DNA of 64,000 nucleotides, taken from positions 1 through 64,000 of the forward strand of contig JAUIGR010000007.1 in NCBI GenBank assembly GCA_030430025.1, written 5' to 3'. The notes under the pieces were generated by a model. The model worked only from the letters and a program-made list of their open reading frames with translations. It did not search any database and had not been told where the DNA came from. This DNA comes from Gammaproteobacteria bacterium (GTDB lineage: Bacteria > Pseudomonadota > Gammaproteobacteria > Xanthomonadales > Marinicellaceae). The translations under genes were made by a program, and so were the position numbers. Positions 1 through 7,776 of this stretch are shown in pieces (the first letter of the stretch is position 1; every line of letters begins with the position of its first letter).

Positions 1-173
1 CACCGTCGACCGGAAAAAAGTTTCTGGAAAACTTTTTCACGTTAGCCTGAGAGCCGCATGGAAGCGGCGAATAAAAAAGCATTGAAACACTTGTTTTCTG
101 GTCGAAAAAATATGGAGATTGTAATAAATTTATCTTATCCAACAATAACTTATGCATTTTTCAGGTTCGACTA
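1..173 (+). repeat. Family A structured repeat, copy A1 (left part cut by the window edge)
   Basis: This stretch is near-identical to the right half of the full-length copy at 17165-17474. It contains the same AAAAAGTTT-loop-AAACTTTTT hairpin, the same GCCGC-ATGGAA-GCGGC hairpin, the shared AACAATAACTTATGCA block, and ends in the terminal motif TTTTTCAGGTTCGACTA. The left half lies outside the window. It carries no plausible gene. It is one of at least three sizeable copies, so it is best read as a non-autonomous mobile or retained repeat. Confidence 0.8.
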
Positions 174-230
174 AATAGACAATAACCTTTCTCCTAGTAT
201 TAAACGCAGGGGGAATCAACATATTTACGT

Positions 231-260
231 TTGACATCCATTAGACTACAAATGTAAACT
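231..260 (+). promoter_or_regulatory. Candidate BlaI-type promoter and operator
   Basis: A perfect -35 box TTGACA (231-236) is followed after 18 bases by the -10-like TAAACT (255-260). The palindrome TACAAATGTA at 247-256 overlaps the -10 region and matches the TACA-N2-TGTA core known for BlaI/MecI operators. It lies 28 bases upstream of the BlaI-family start codon. This layout suggests autorepression of the repressor-receptor pair. No other copy of this palindrome was noticed in the window. Confidence 0.6.
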
Positions 261-284
261 ATGTGAAAAAATGATCGCTTTATT

Positions 285-650
285 ATGAATATCTCTGAAT
301 CTGAACTGGTTGTCTTACAAATACTTTGGCAAAGCTCACCTTTGACAATAGGCCAAATCATCGCTCGCATACCTGAATCAAAAGACTGGCATGACAACAC
401 TATCAAGACGCTGACTGGGCGACTATTAAAAAAAGGTCATATCTCAAGACAAAAAGATGGAAGACAATATTTTTATAGCCCAAATACTTCTAAGGAAGAC
501 GTTTTAACTTCGGCCACTAAATCATTCATGCAGAAATTTTTTGATGGCCAAGTCGGACCCCTGATAGCACATTTTGCAGCACATAAGTCTCTACAAAAGT
601 CAGACATAGAGGCTATTGATGAGATCATCAAGGAATTAAAAAATGATTGA
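285..650 (+). CDS. BlaI/MecI/CopY family transcriptional repressor
   Basis: A 121-residue protein of the usual family length. Residues 1-70 form the winged helix: the start ISESELVVLQILW, then TIGQII, the recognition helix region TIKTLTGRLLKKG and the wing GRQYFYSP. The C-terminal third would be the dimerisation helices, which in this family contain the site cut on signalling. It is a cytoplasmic DNA-binding repressor and probably binds the palindrome at 247-256. Its stop overlaps the start of the M56 receptor gene by 8 bases, so the two are translationally coupled. No beta-lactamase gene is adjacent, so the regulated target is unknown. There is no clear Shine-Dalgarno sequence before the ATG. 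Confidence 0.88.
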   Translation: MNISESELVVLQILWQSSPLTIGQIIARIPESKDWHDNTIKTLTGRLLKKGHISRQKDGRQYFYSPNTSKEDVLTSATKSFMQKFFDGQVGPLIAHFAAHKSLQKSDIEAIDEIIKELKND

Positions 651-1812
651 TTGGATTTTAAAAACGGCACTATTAACCTCTGTGGTGTTACTTTTTGTGG
701 CATTGTTCAGGTCTAAAGTCAGAAGATTATTTGGAGCCCATGTTAGTTATATGATGTGGGTTTTAGTCCCTTTGTCTTTGATTTTTTATTCACTGAAAGA
801 AAAAACTGCGGTCATCATTTCATTCAATGGTGTCAATCTTTTGTCTAATCCACAAGCCACTCCAGTTTTTACCTCACCTTATTTTTTTAGTGAATCCCAA
901 ATTGACATGATGCTATGGATTTGGGGTATTGGAATGGCTTTATTCGTGCTTTTTCGCTTTTGTACTTGGGGTTTGTTTAATTACAAGTTGATGACTCAAA
1001 GGCAACTTTATGTGCTTGATGAGCAGCTTGTTAAGCAATTGAAGTGGCGTCAAAAGCTGCCAAAAATTTATCAAACGTCACAGGCCCATTCACCCTTTGT
1101 TACTGGCCTGATCAAGCCCAAAATATACCTTCCTTCAAACTTTGATCAGCTATTTACCACGACCGAAAAGATAATGATTTTAATTCATGAGCTTACCCAC
1201 GTGAAAAGGAAGGACTTGTTCATACAATTATTGGCTGAAGGCATTCGTTCCATATATTGGTTCAATCCCTTGGTTTATTTATTGTGGAATGAATTTACTC
1301 AAGATCAGGAGATGGCTTGTGATCGAACAACCCTCCTAAAATTAGATAAGGGAATAAAGAAACAATATGCCCAGGCGCTCAAAGTAAGCGCGGTTGCTCA
1401 TTTAATCCCCAATACATTGACTTTTTTTAACCATAAATATGAGAGGTATATCATGTTAAATTTTCATAACAAAAACTTAAGCAAGTCAATTAAAGGAACC
1501 TTGCTGATTTTATTTTCAATCGCATTTCTATTCTTCAGTACACAACTTGTATTTGCATGCGCTGATCCTGACGAGCACGGTAACATAATAAGTTACAATT
1601 TTAATGAAGTACCAGCAAAAGAAGTGGTTCAGCTAATTGCTCACATCAACCCTGGAGAGGAAGAGATCACTGATATTCAATTGTTAGATGAAGTGTTGAT
1701 CTCGGCCAAAGCAGAAGAGGTTTATGCTTTTGATTTTTTACAAGAAATCCTAATGACTCATGGCATCAAGTTTGAAAGAAAAGGCCTTGAGTGGAAGTTT
1801 ACTCAATTGTAA
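643..1812 (+). CDS. BlaR1-type M56 membrane metallopeptidase with a C-terminal STN-like domain
   Basis: A 389-residue polytopic membrane protein. Hydrophobic segments lie near residues 3-20, 30-50 and 85-105. The zinc-protease motif HELTH is at residues 182-186, followed by the downstream EMACD motif typical of M56 enzymes, and a further membrane segment lies near 290-307. In BlaR1 and MecR1 the peptidase is activated by an extracellular penicillin-binding domain and leads to cleavage of the cognate repressor. Here that roughly 250-residue sensor is missing. About 80 residues follow the last membrane segment, with a pattern (YNFNEVPAKEVVQLIA, later LQEILMTHGIKFER) resembling the STN domain of secretins and TonB receptors. 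The STN assignment is by eye. The ligand is unknown. Confidence 0.82.
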   Translation: MIDWILKTALLTSVVLLFVALFRSKVRRLFGAHVSYMMWVLVPLSLIFYSLKEKTAVIISFNGVNLLSNPQATPVFTSPYFFSESQIDMMLWIWGIGMALFVLFRFCTWGLFNYKLMTQRQLYVLDEQLVKQLKWRQKLPKIYQTSQAHSPFVTGLIKPKIYLPSNFDQLFTTTEKIMILIHELTHVKRKDLFIQLLAEGIRSIYWFNPLVYLLWNEFTQDQEMACDRTTLLKLDKGIKKQYAQALKVSAVAHLIPNTLTFFNHKYERYIMLNFHNKNLSKSIKGTLLILFSIAFLFFSTQLVFACADPDEHGNIISYNFNEVPAKEVVQLIAHINPGEEEITDIQLLDEVLISAKAEEVYAFDFLQEILMTHGIKFERKGLEWKFTQL

Positions 1813-1836
1813 AGAAAGCATACTAAATGGCATTAT

Positions 1837-1879
1837 GCTGCAAGACCCACTTATACGATAACCATTTGGGACTTGCAGC
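1837..1879. repeat. Intergenic hairpin between convergent genes
   Basis: The arms GCTGCAAGACCCA (1837-1849) and TGGGACTTGCAGC (1867-1879) pair over 13 bases with one mismatch around a 17-base loop. It lies between the convergent ends of the M56 receptor and the BNR lipoprotein. There is no T-run on either side, so it is either a weak or factor-dependent terminator or an RNA-stabilising structure. Confidence 0.45.
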
Positions 1880-1966
1880 ACCACAAGGACTTTGATCTAG
1901 ATCGTAGATCAGTTTTTCAAAAAATGCTACAAAATTAACTCGTCTCGAGAGGCCGTTATCTGATCA

Positions 1967-3736
1967 TTACTCGAAGTTATCTTCAAATATCAGGTCGGAT
2001 AATACTTTCTTAGCGACATACATATCCAGGTCGGTAGCATCGGGTTCTGGCGACCAGGGAAAAGATAAAAAGACAGCTTCTGGATTACCCACTGACATTT
2101 CAAGGTAATCACTGAAAAAGTAATTATTACCCCAATAATCAGATTCGACGAATAAACTGGTGGGAGTGACCCGAGATTCATGCCAAGTCATCCCTTTGTC
2201 GCTGGAATAGCTGTAATACATATCAAGATGAGCCTCAAGTGAATCATCAGTTTGATCGCCGTTTCGGGTATCAAGATAAGACACATGAATGCCGCCTTGC
2301 TGATCAATCTCGATCCAAGGTAGGAGCTGATCTGCTTGGATATCCGGTGTGATGATCCATGGTGTGTCCCAAGTTTCACCATTATCGCCCGATCTACTCA
2401 TCCAAACAGCATAGTCAGTACCATCCAGTATTGTGGAGTCTACATAAATAATAAATAAGTCACCATCAGGGTGAACAGCGAGCAACCTTAATGGTACTAA
2501 GCGAAAATAGCCAGGGATTAATTGATCATTAATAAAAAGGTTCAAAGCCGCTGCTGAAAAGGGCGCATCAATAGTGGTAAGTGGCTGATCATTGCAAGAT
2601 TTATACATTACTACTGTGTCAGCAATGTAGAAACATTCACCAAAAAATCGAGGTTGTGGTGTGAATAACTCATTGATATTTAGTAGTGGAAAAAAGCTTT
2701 CACCAAAATCCATAGAACTAAAAGCTCCTTGAGTATTTTCTACCATCACTAAGCTACCATCATCATCAACAGCCATCCAACCTTTATCAAAACTACCGTT
2801 AACGAAGTATGGCCCTTGTTGTGCATCATTTTCCAAGTTTCGTCGATAAACGTAGAAAGTATTATTCTCTGGGCCTAAAAATGTTGTCATACCACCAAAA
2901 TACATCAGCTTGTTGACTGGATCGTAAGCCGTCATTGGGTCAAAATGATGAACGTTTTCAACTTGTGAAAGGGGACTAATAAATTGGTTGGTCCAAGTTT
3001 GGCCACCGTCATTACTGTGCGCGCTTTGTAATTGCCAGCTATTTTCCAAAAAATCTGAATTGTATTCACCCGCATTATCTGTCCATGTAACCACAATATC
3101 TTGCCCATCTTCAGAGACACGCATCGAAGTTTCTCCCGCCTGGATACCAGGATCAGCAATATCCACACGTGTCAAATCAAAAGAGGTTGTTTCATCTGTG
3201 AAGATGTTCGCTTTTAATGCCGGTTGATTGTTAATGTGGTTTTTATAGGTTTGTGGCAGTAGATCGTAATTGGTGCCTTCAGAAAGTTGTCCTGTTCTGA
3301 TTTCAACAAGCACTCTTAACGGGTCGTTAACCGGTATTTGAGCTTGGTCAATCACCGCTAGTGCTTGTTCCCATCTTTTTTGCCTGATATACAAATGGGT
3401 CAACTTTGTTTGTAGTTCCTGAGTATGGCCGATTGAGTCCATGGCTTCAAGCAACAATGATTCAGCTGCCTGGTATTCTTTTAATTTAATCAGCCATTCA
3501 ATTTTACTGAACAACTGCTCACTAGCGACCAGTTCACCAATGTCATCAGAAAAGCAGTCTTGATATTTTTCCAGATGGTTGGTCGATTTGTAAAAATATT
3601 TTTTTGTGGTATCCGTAGGGCAATGGTGTTCAGGACCCATGCTGTTATTATTGACTGTATTGACACGGTTGTGCTGACAACCTGATAGTACTGATATCGT
3701 TAAAAATAATGAAATGAGTTTGTTATAATTTTTCAT
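1967..3736 (-). CDS. Lipoprotein with TPR-like N-terminus and sialidase-type BNR repeats, C-terminal DNFE tag
   Basis: A 589-residue exported protein. The N-terminus has a lipoprotein signal with lipobox LSGC at about residues 17-20. Residues 75-150 are helical, TPR-like repeats. From about residue 180 the protein becomes beta-rich with Asp-box motifs of the S-x-D-x-G-x-T-W kind (SNDGGQTWTN, SRSGDNGETW, SYSSDKGMTW), which points to a sialidase/BNR beta-propeller. The last ten residues are SDLIFEDNFE, nearly the same as the ends of the proteins at 17778-18302 and 40374-41675. No catalytic sialidase arginine triad was assigned, so a binding or structural role is as likely as an enzymatic one. 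It is transcribed alone, diverging from the MFS-PlsC gene. Confidence 0.75.
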   Translation of the reverse strand: MKNYNKLISLFLTISVLSGCQHNRVNTVNNNSMGPEHHCPTDTTKKYFYKSTNHLEKYQDCFSDDIGELVASEQLFSKIEWLIKLKEYQAAESLLLEAMDSIGHTQELQTKLTHLYIRQKRWEQALAVIDQAQIPVNDPLRVLVEIRTGQLSEGTNYDLLPQTYKNHINNQPALKANIFTDETTSFDLTRVDIADPGIQAGETSMRVSEDGQDIVVTWTDNAGEYNSDFLENSWQLQSAHSNDGGQTWTNQFISPLSQVENVHHFDPMTAYDPVNKLMYFGGMTTFLGPENNTFYVYRRNLENDAQQGPYFVNGSFDKGWMAVDDDGSLVMVENTQGAFSSMDFGESFFPLLNINELFTPQPRFFGECFYIADTVVMYKSCNDQPLTTIDAPFSAAALNLFINDQLIPGYFRLVPLRLLAVHPDGDLFIIYVDSTILDGTDYAVWMSRSGDNGETWDTPWIITPDIQADQLLPWIEIDQQGGIHVSYLDTRNGDQTDDSLEAHLDMYYSYSSDKGMTWHESRVTPTSLFVESDYWGNNYFFSDYLEMSVGNPEAVFLSFPWSPEPDATDLDMYVAKKVLSDLIFEDNFE

Positions 3737-3989
3737 TTGTAAGTTTTAATAAGCTGAAAAAGTTGTACATTGTCCACAAAGCAAGTTAATTTTTTGTTTT
3801 TTCTATAAGCAAACAAAAGATAAGGTGTTTTTTTAAAGCTTTGTAAAGAAAGTTAAAGTTTGTGTTTTCATGTAAATGTTTCATACATAGAGTTAACAAA
3901 AATTTAAATTGATATCACGTATGGTCAGATCATCAGTTATTAAAACATGATACACTTTGGTGTACTTAAATCCATGAATACTTATCATT

Positions 3990-5894
3990 ATGTCGAAACA
4001 GTTTGCCTTGCTGGAAGAGCGTCGCTTTCTGCCTTTTTTCTTGACACAGTTTCTGGGTGCATTCAATGACAATGTCTTTAAAAATGCCTTAGTTATCATG
4101 ATCGCTTTCAATGTTGCTAAAGAAGATGTGGATACTTTAACTAATTTGGCATTTGGGTTATTTATTTTGCCCTTTTTCTTGTTTTCTGCCTTTGCTGGGC
4201 AGGTGGCTGATAAGTATGAAAAGTCTAAGCTTATTCAGCGCATTAAGTTGTTTGAAATTTTAGTGATGCTGATTGCTTGTTTGGGGTTTTATTTGCAAAG
4301 CGTAGGTTTGTTGATTTTTGTGTTGTTTTTAATGGGAGCACAATCTTCTCTATTTGGCCCGGTTAAATATGGCTATTTGCCTGAAAAGCTTTCCAATGAT
4401 GAGTTGATAGGTGGTAATGCCATGGTGGAGGCCAGTACTTTTGTTTCAATTCTTTTGGGCACTATTTTGGGTGGTATTTTAATTGCTTTGAACTCGATTT
4501 GGCCTGTTTCAGCTGCGGTAGTGATGTTTGCCTGTTTGGGTTATTTAACGGCGAGACAGATACCTAACACACCGCCAGCAGACAGTCGTATTGAACTTGA
4601 CTGGAATATTGCACGGGCGACTATGAAAAACTTACGATTTCTGCCAAAAAATCGGGTGGTTTTTTTGTCGGTTTTAGGTATTTCCTGGTTTTGGTTCTTT
4701 GGTTCTGTTTTTTTAGCACAAATACCGAATTACACTAGAACGGTCATTAATGGTAATGAACATGTAGTGACTATTTTGTTAACGATGTTTTCTATTGGCA
4801 TAGGTGTTGGCTCTTTATTGTGTGAAAAGCTTTCGGGCAAAAGGGTTGAGATTGGTTTGGTGCCAGTTGGTGCGATTGGTTTGGCGTTGTTCTCATTGGA
4901 TGTCTATTTTGCGTCTTTGGCGTGGTCAACTACTGAGCCGATGGTTTTCTCTAATTTTCTGCAAACGATGGGCGCTTGGCGCATTTGCATTGATCTAATG
5001 ATGATAGGTATCTTTGGTGGTTTATACATTGTGCCATTGTATGCACTGATTCAGGAACGCTCAAAAGAAGGCCATGTTTCTCGTGTCATTGCAGGTAACA
5101 ATATCATTAATGCTTTGTTTATGGTGGTGGCTGCTGTTTTGGGCATGGTAATTCTTGGTGTTTTGGGTTTAAGCATTCCGATATTGTTTTTAATTACTAC
5201 TGTTCTTCATGTGGTGGTGTGTTCTTATATATTTACTATAGTGCCTGAGTTTCTCTTGCGGCTGGTTGCCTGGTTCATGGTTTCTATGATTTATCGAGTC
5301 AAACACAAAGGTTTAGATAATATTCCATCTGATGGTCCGGTGTTGTTGGTGTGTAATCATATCAGTTTTGTTGATCCTATTATTCTAATGGGCAGGGTGC
5401 GAAGACCTACACGTTTCGTGATGTACTATAAAATTTTTCAAAGGGGGTTGATGAAACCACTTTTTCGAGCAGCTAAAACCATTCCTATTGCAGGAGCCAA
5501 AGAAGATCCTGAAATTATGGAAGCAGCGTTTGCCTCAGTTCGGGAGGCCTTAAATAATAATGATGTTGTTGGTATCTTTCCTGAAGGGGCACTGACAGTA
5601 GATGGTTATATGGGTCCATTTAAACCCGGTGTTGAGAGAATTATTGCTGAGACACCGGTACCTGTGGTGCCGATGGCATTAAGTAACCTTTGGGGATCTA
5701 TGTTCTCTCGTTATGATAAGTCTCTGATAAAGCGCAGACCAAGAAAACTGTGGGCTAAAGTGGAATTGATCGTTGGTGAGCCAATTCCTCCGGATCAAGT
5801 TACGGCGGAGTTATTGTATGAAAAAGTCAAAGCGTTAAAGGCTCAAACACAAATAGCCAACCCTTTATCTCCAAATACCAAAGAGAAAACCTGA
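3990..5894 (+). CDS. MFS lysophospholipid transporter fused to PlsC-type acyltransferase
   Basis: A 634-residue fusion protein. Residues 1-420 are a 12-segment MFS transporter of the LplT type, opening with the diagnostic FLGAFNDNVFKNAL. Residues about 440-620 are a PlsC domain with the acyltransferase H-x4-D motif in NHISFVDP and the second motif FPEGALT. In enterobacteria LplT imports 2-acyl lysophospholipids that Aas reacylates, and in many bacteria transporter, acyltransferase and acyl-ACP ligase are one long protein. Here the third AMP-binding ligase domain is absent and the gene ends cleanly with a stop, so the acyl donor must be supplied by another protein. It acts in the inner membrane in phospholipid repair or remodelling. 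Confidence 0.87.
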   Translation: MSKQFALLEERRFLPFFLTQFLGAFNDNVFKNALVIMIAFNVAKEDVDTLTNLAFGLFILPFFLFSAFAGQVADKYEKSKLIQRIKLFEILVMLIACLGFYLQSVGLLIFVLFLMGAQSSLFGPVKYGYLPEKLSNDELIGGNAMVEASTFVSILLGTILGGILIALNSIWPVSAAVVMFACLGYLTARQIPNTPPADSRIELDWNIARATMKNLRFLPKNRVVFLSVLGISWFWFFGSVFLAQIPNYTRTVINGNEHVVTILLTMFSIGIGVGSLLCEKLSGKRVEIGLVPVGAIGLALFSLDVYFASLAWSTTEPMVFSNFLQTMGAWRICIDLMMIGIFGGLYIVPLYALIQERSKEGHVSRVIAGNNIINALFMVVAAVLGMVILGVLGLSIPILFLITTVLHVVVCSYIFTIVPEFLLRLVAWFMVSMIYRVKHKGLDNIPSDGPVLLVCNHISFVDPIILMGRVRRPTRFVMYYKIFQRGLMKPLFRAAKTIPIAGAKEDPEIMEAAFASVREALNNNDVVGIFPEGALTVDGYMGPFKPGVERIIAETPVPVVPMALSNLWGSMFSRYDKSLIKRRPRKLWAKVELIVGEPIPPDQVTAELLYEKVKALKAQTQIANPLSPNTKEKT

Positions 5895-5956
5895 TCCAAG
5901 TCGACAATAATGTCAAGGTCATTGACGTCCAGGCTACTGGATAAGTGTCACCAAGA

Positions 5957-6011
5957 CTAACAGCGCAAAGAATCTTTTTTAAAGCATTAATAAAAGCAGC
6001 TGTTAGTTTTT
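5957..6011 (+). terminator. Possible terminator after the MFS-PlsC gene
   Basis: CTAACAGC (5957-5964) pairs with GCTGTTAG (5999-6006) and is followed by a run of T. The loop of about 34 bases is long for an intrinsic terminator. The rest of the 400-base gap 5895-6294 holds the hairpin at 6106-6129 and the TyrR box at 6272-6289, and no gene is visible. Confidence 0.4.
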
Positions 6012-6105
6012 AACAAGTGTTAATGATTACCAAATACACGAGCGTTATTGTAGTCCAGAGGGAATACAGCCATTCATTAACGGATTGAGAGGCGAGGTGT
6101 AAGAG

Positions 6106-6129
6106 CATTGTCAGCATAAACTGACAATG
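6106..6129. repeat. Perfect 9-bp hairpin in the leader region of tyrR
   Basis: CATTGTCAG (6106-6114) and CTGACAATG (6121-6129) are exact inverted repeats around a 6-base loop. No T-run follows, so it is unlikely to be an intrinsic terminator. Its place about 165 bases before tyrR leaves a protein-binding site or leader structure as options. Confidence 0.4.
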
Positions 6130-6271
6130 AATAATGGTTACTGGTAATGTTGAATGTTATCTGTATATTTTAAGTTGAGCTTACGATAAGACAAAGATAC
6201 AATACGTAAAATTTTTTTTACAAGCGCCGTTGAGGACAATATAACTTATTGATGTTTATGGACTTGACAGG

Positions 6272-6289
6272 TGTAAATAATTACTTACA
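6272..6289 (+). promoter_or_regulatory. Strong TyrR box immediately upstream of tyrR
   Basis: The sequence TGTAAATAATTACTTACA matches the TyrR box consensus TGTAAA-N6-TTTACA at 11 of 12 defined positions. The wider stretch 6271-6290 is an almost perfect 20-bp palindrome. It ends 5 bases before the ATG of the TyrR-like gene and starts 2 bases after a TTGACA (6264-6269), so bound protein would block promoter or start-codon access. This strongly suggests autorepression. Confidence 0.72.
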
Positions 6290-6294
6290 CGAGT

Positions 6295-7764
6295 ATGAAG
6301 TTAGCCATTACCACGGAAAATAAGCATGGAATAACAGATAATGTACTTTCATTGATCAGAGAGTTCCATGCTGATTTAATACAATTAGAAGTAGGGGATG
6401 GTAAGATTTTTTTACAAACTCAGCCACTGGATAAAACGATACAAGGCACTTTGGCCAGCCGGCTAATGCAAATTTCTGGTGTTAAGTGGGTCAGTCAAAT
6501 AGATACATTACCCATAGTTGAACAGCAGAATGTATTGAATTCATTATTGGAGTCGATGCTTGATCCGGTGTTGGGTATCAACACCAAAGGTCAAATCGTC
6601 TATGCAAATAGCATGGGCAGACAACTTTTTTATGATAACAAGGTGGTTTTGGCTAACCGCCATATGAAGGACATTTTCACAACCACTGACTGGCAGAAAA
6701 AAGTTGATGCTGCCGGTTCCACTGGTTTACCTGTGACCATAGAGACCACTGCTGGCAAGATGCTGTTGGAAGTACAAGCCATTAAAAATAACCACGGTCA
6801 AATGACTGGCGCATTGCTACTGTTTAGAAACCAGAAAAAAGTCATGGCCAGTAGTATGGTTCTACAAGGTAAAGAAATTAATGGAGTAAATGCCATGGTT
6901 TATCAGTCGGATGTCATGAGTGAGTTGATGCAACGCGCACAATCAGTGGCTAAAATTGACGCTGCTTTGCATCTCATCGGTGAAGCGGGTACAGGAAAAA
7001 CAGTGTTGGCTCAAGTTTGCCATAGCATCAGTGATCGTAGAAATTATTTATTTACTGTGGTGGATTGTCGGGCACTTAATGCAGAAGCTTTATCATACAC
7101 TTTGTTTGGTAATCGTGGTCAGTTGGGTGTGTTAGAGTTGAACACTAAAGGTACTTTGTTTTTGTCACATGTCGAATATTTGCCAAAGCACTTGCAACAT
7201 CAATTAGCTCAATATTTAACTAGCCAGAGGGCTGATGGTTTACCTCGGTTAATTGCTTCATCAAGTAAACGATTTAATCAGCTTTCGGGGAAGGTTATTC
7301 CCGCTTTGTCCCAACTGTTGGATTTGTTGCGCTTGGATGTGCCCGCCTTGAGAGATAGGAAAGAGGATATTTTGCTTTTGGCTAATCATTTCTTGGGTCA
7401 ATTTGCATTACAAATGGGAACGCAAAAGTCATTGAGTGCTGCTGTGATGAGTCGAATAACACATCATTACTGGCCGGGGAATGTCAGTCAATTACGCAAC
7501 AGTTTATATAAAGCTTTCATGATGGCAAGAAATGATCAAATTGAGTTAACCGATCTGGATTTACAAGGCGGTGCCAGCATAGAGGCTGAATTAGAAGGGA
7601 TGACCTTACCGGAAGCGGTTGGCGAGTTTGAGAAACACTTTTTACAACATTGGTACCAAAAATACCCTTCAAGCCGAAAATTGGCAGTTCAACTGGGTGT
7701 TTCACATACGACCATCGCGCAAAAGATAAATAAATATAAGCTCAATCAATTGAATGAAAATTAA
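6295..7764 (+). CDS. tyrR: TyrR-family transcriptional regulator of aromatic amino acid genes
   Basis: A 489-residue protein with TyrR architecture: an ACT-like N-terminus (1-70), a PAS domain (about 80-180), a sigma-54-type AAA+ module (about 205-425) and a C-terminal helix-turn-helix ending in KLAVQLGVSHTTIAQKI, very close to that of E. coli TyrR. Walker A is intact (GEAGTGKT, 229-236). The GAFTGA loop is absent, as in TyrR. Walker B reads GTLFLSHVEYL, so the usual DE pair is SH, and the arginine-finger region is also divergent. ATP may be bound but hydrolysis is doubtful. In this family aromatic amino acids are the co-effectors. It is first in a tight run with sat-cysC 12 bases downstream. 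A TyrR box sits just before the start codon. Confidence 0.88.
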   Translation: MKLAITTENKHGITDNVLSLIREFHADLIQLEVGDGKIFLQTQPLDKTIQGTLASRLMQISGVKWVSQIDTLPIVEQQNVLNSLLESMLDPVLGINTKGQIVYANSMGRQLFYDNKVVLANRHMKDIFTTTDWQKKVDAAGSTGLPVTIETTAGKMLLEVQAIKNNHGQMTGALLLFRNQKKVMASSMVLQGKEINGVNAMVYQSDVMSELMQRAQSVAKIDAALHLIGEAGTGKTVLAQVCHSISDRRNYLFTVVDCRALNAEALSYTLFGNRGQLGVLELNTKGTLFLSHVEYLPKHLQHQLAQYLTSQRADGLPRLIASSSKRFNQLSGKVIPALSQLLDLLRLDVPALRDRKEDILLLANHFLGQFALQMGTQKSLSAAVMSRITHHYWPGNVSQLRNSLYKAFMMARNDQIELTDLDLQGGASIEAELEGMTLPEAVGEFEKHFLQHWYQKYPSSRKLAVQLGVSHTTIAQKINKYKLNQLNEN

Positions 7765-7776
7765 GAGAAAACGATT

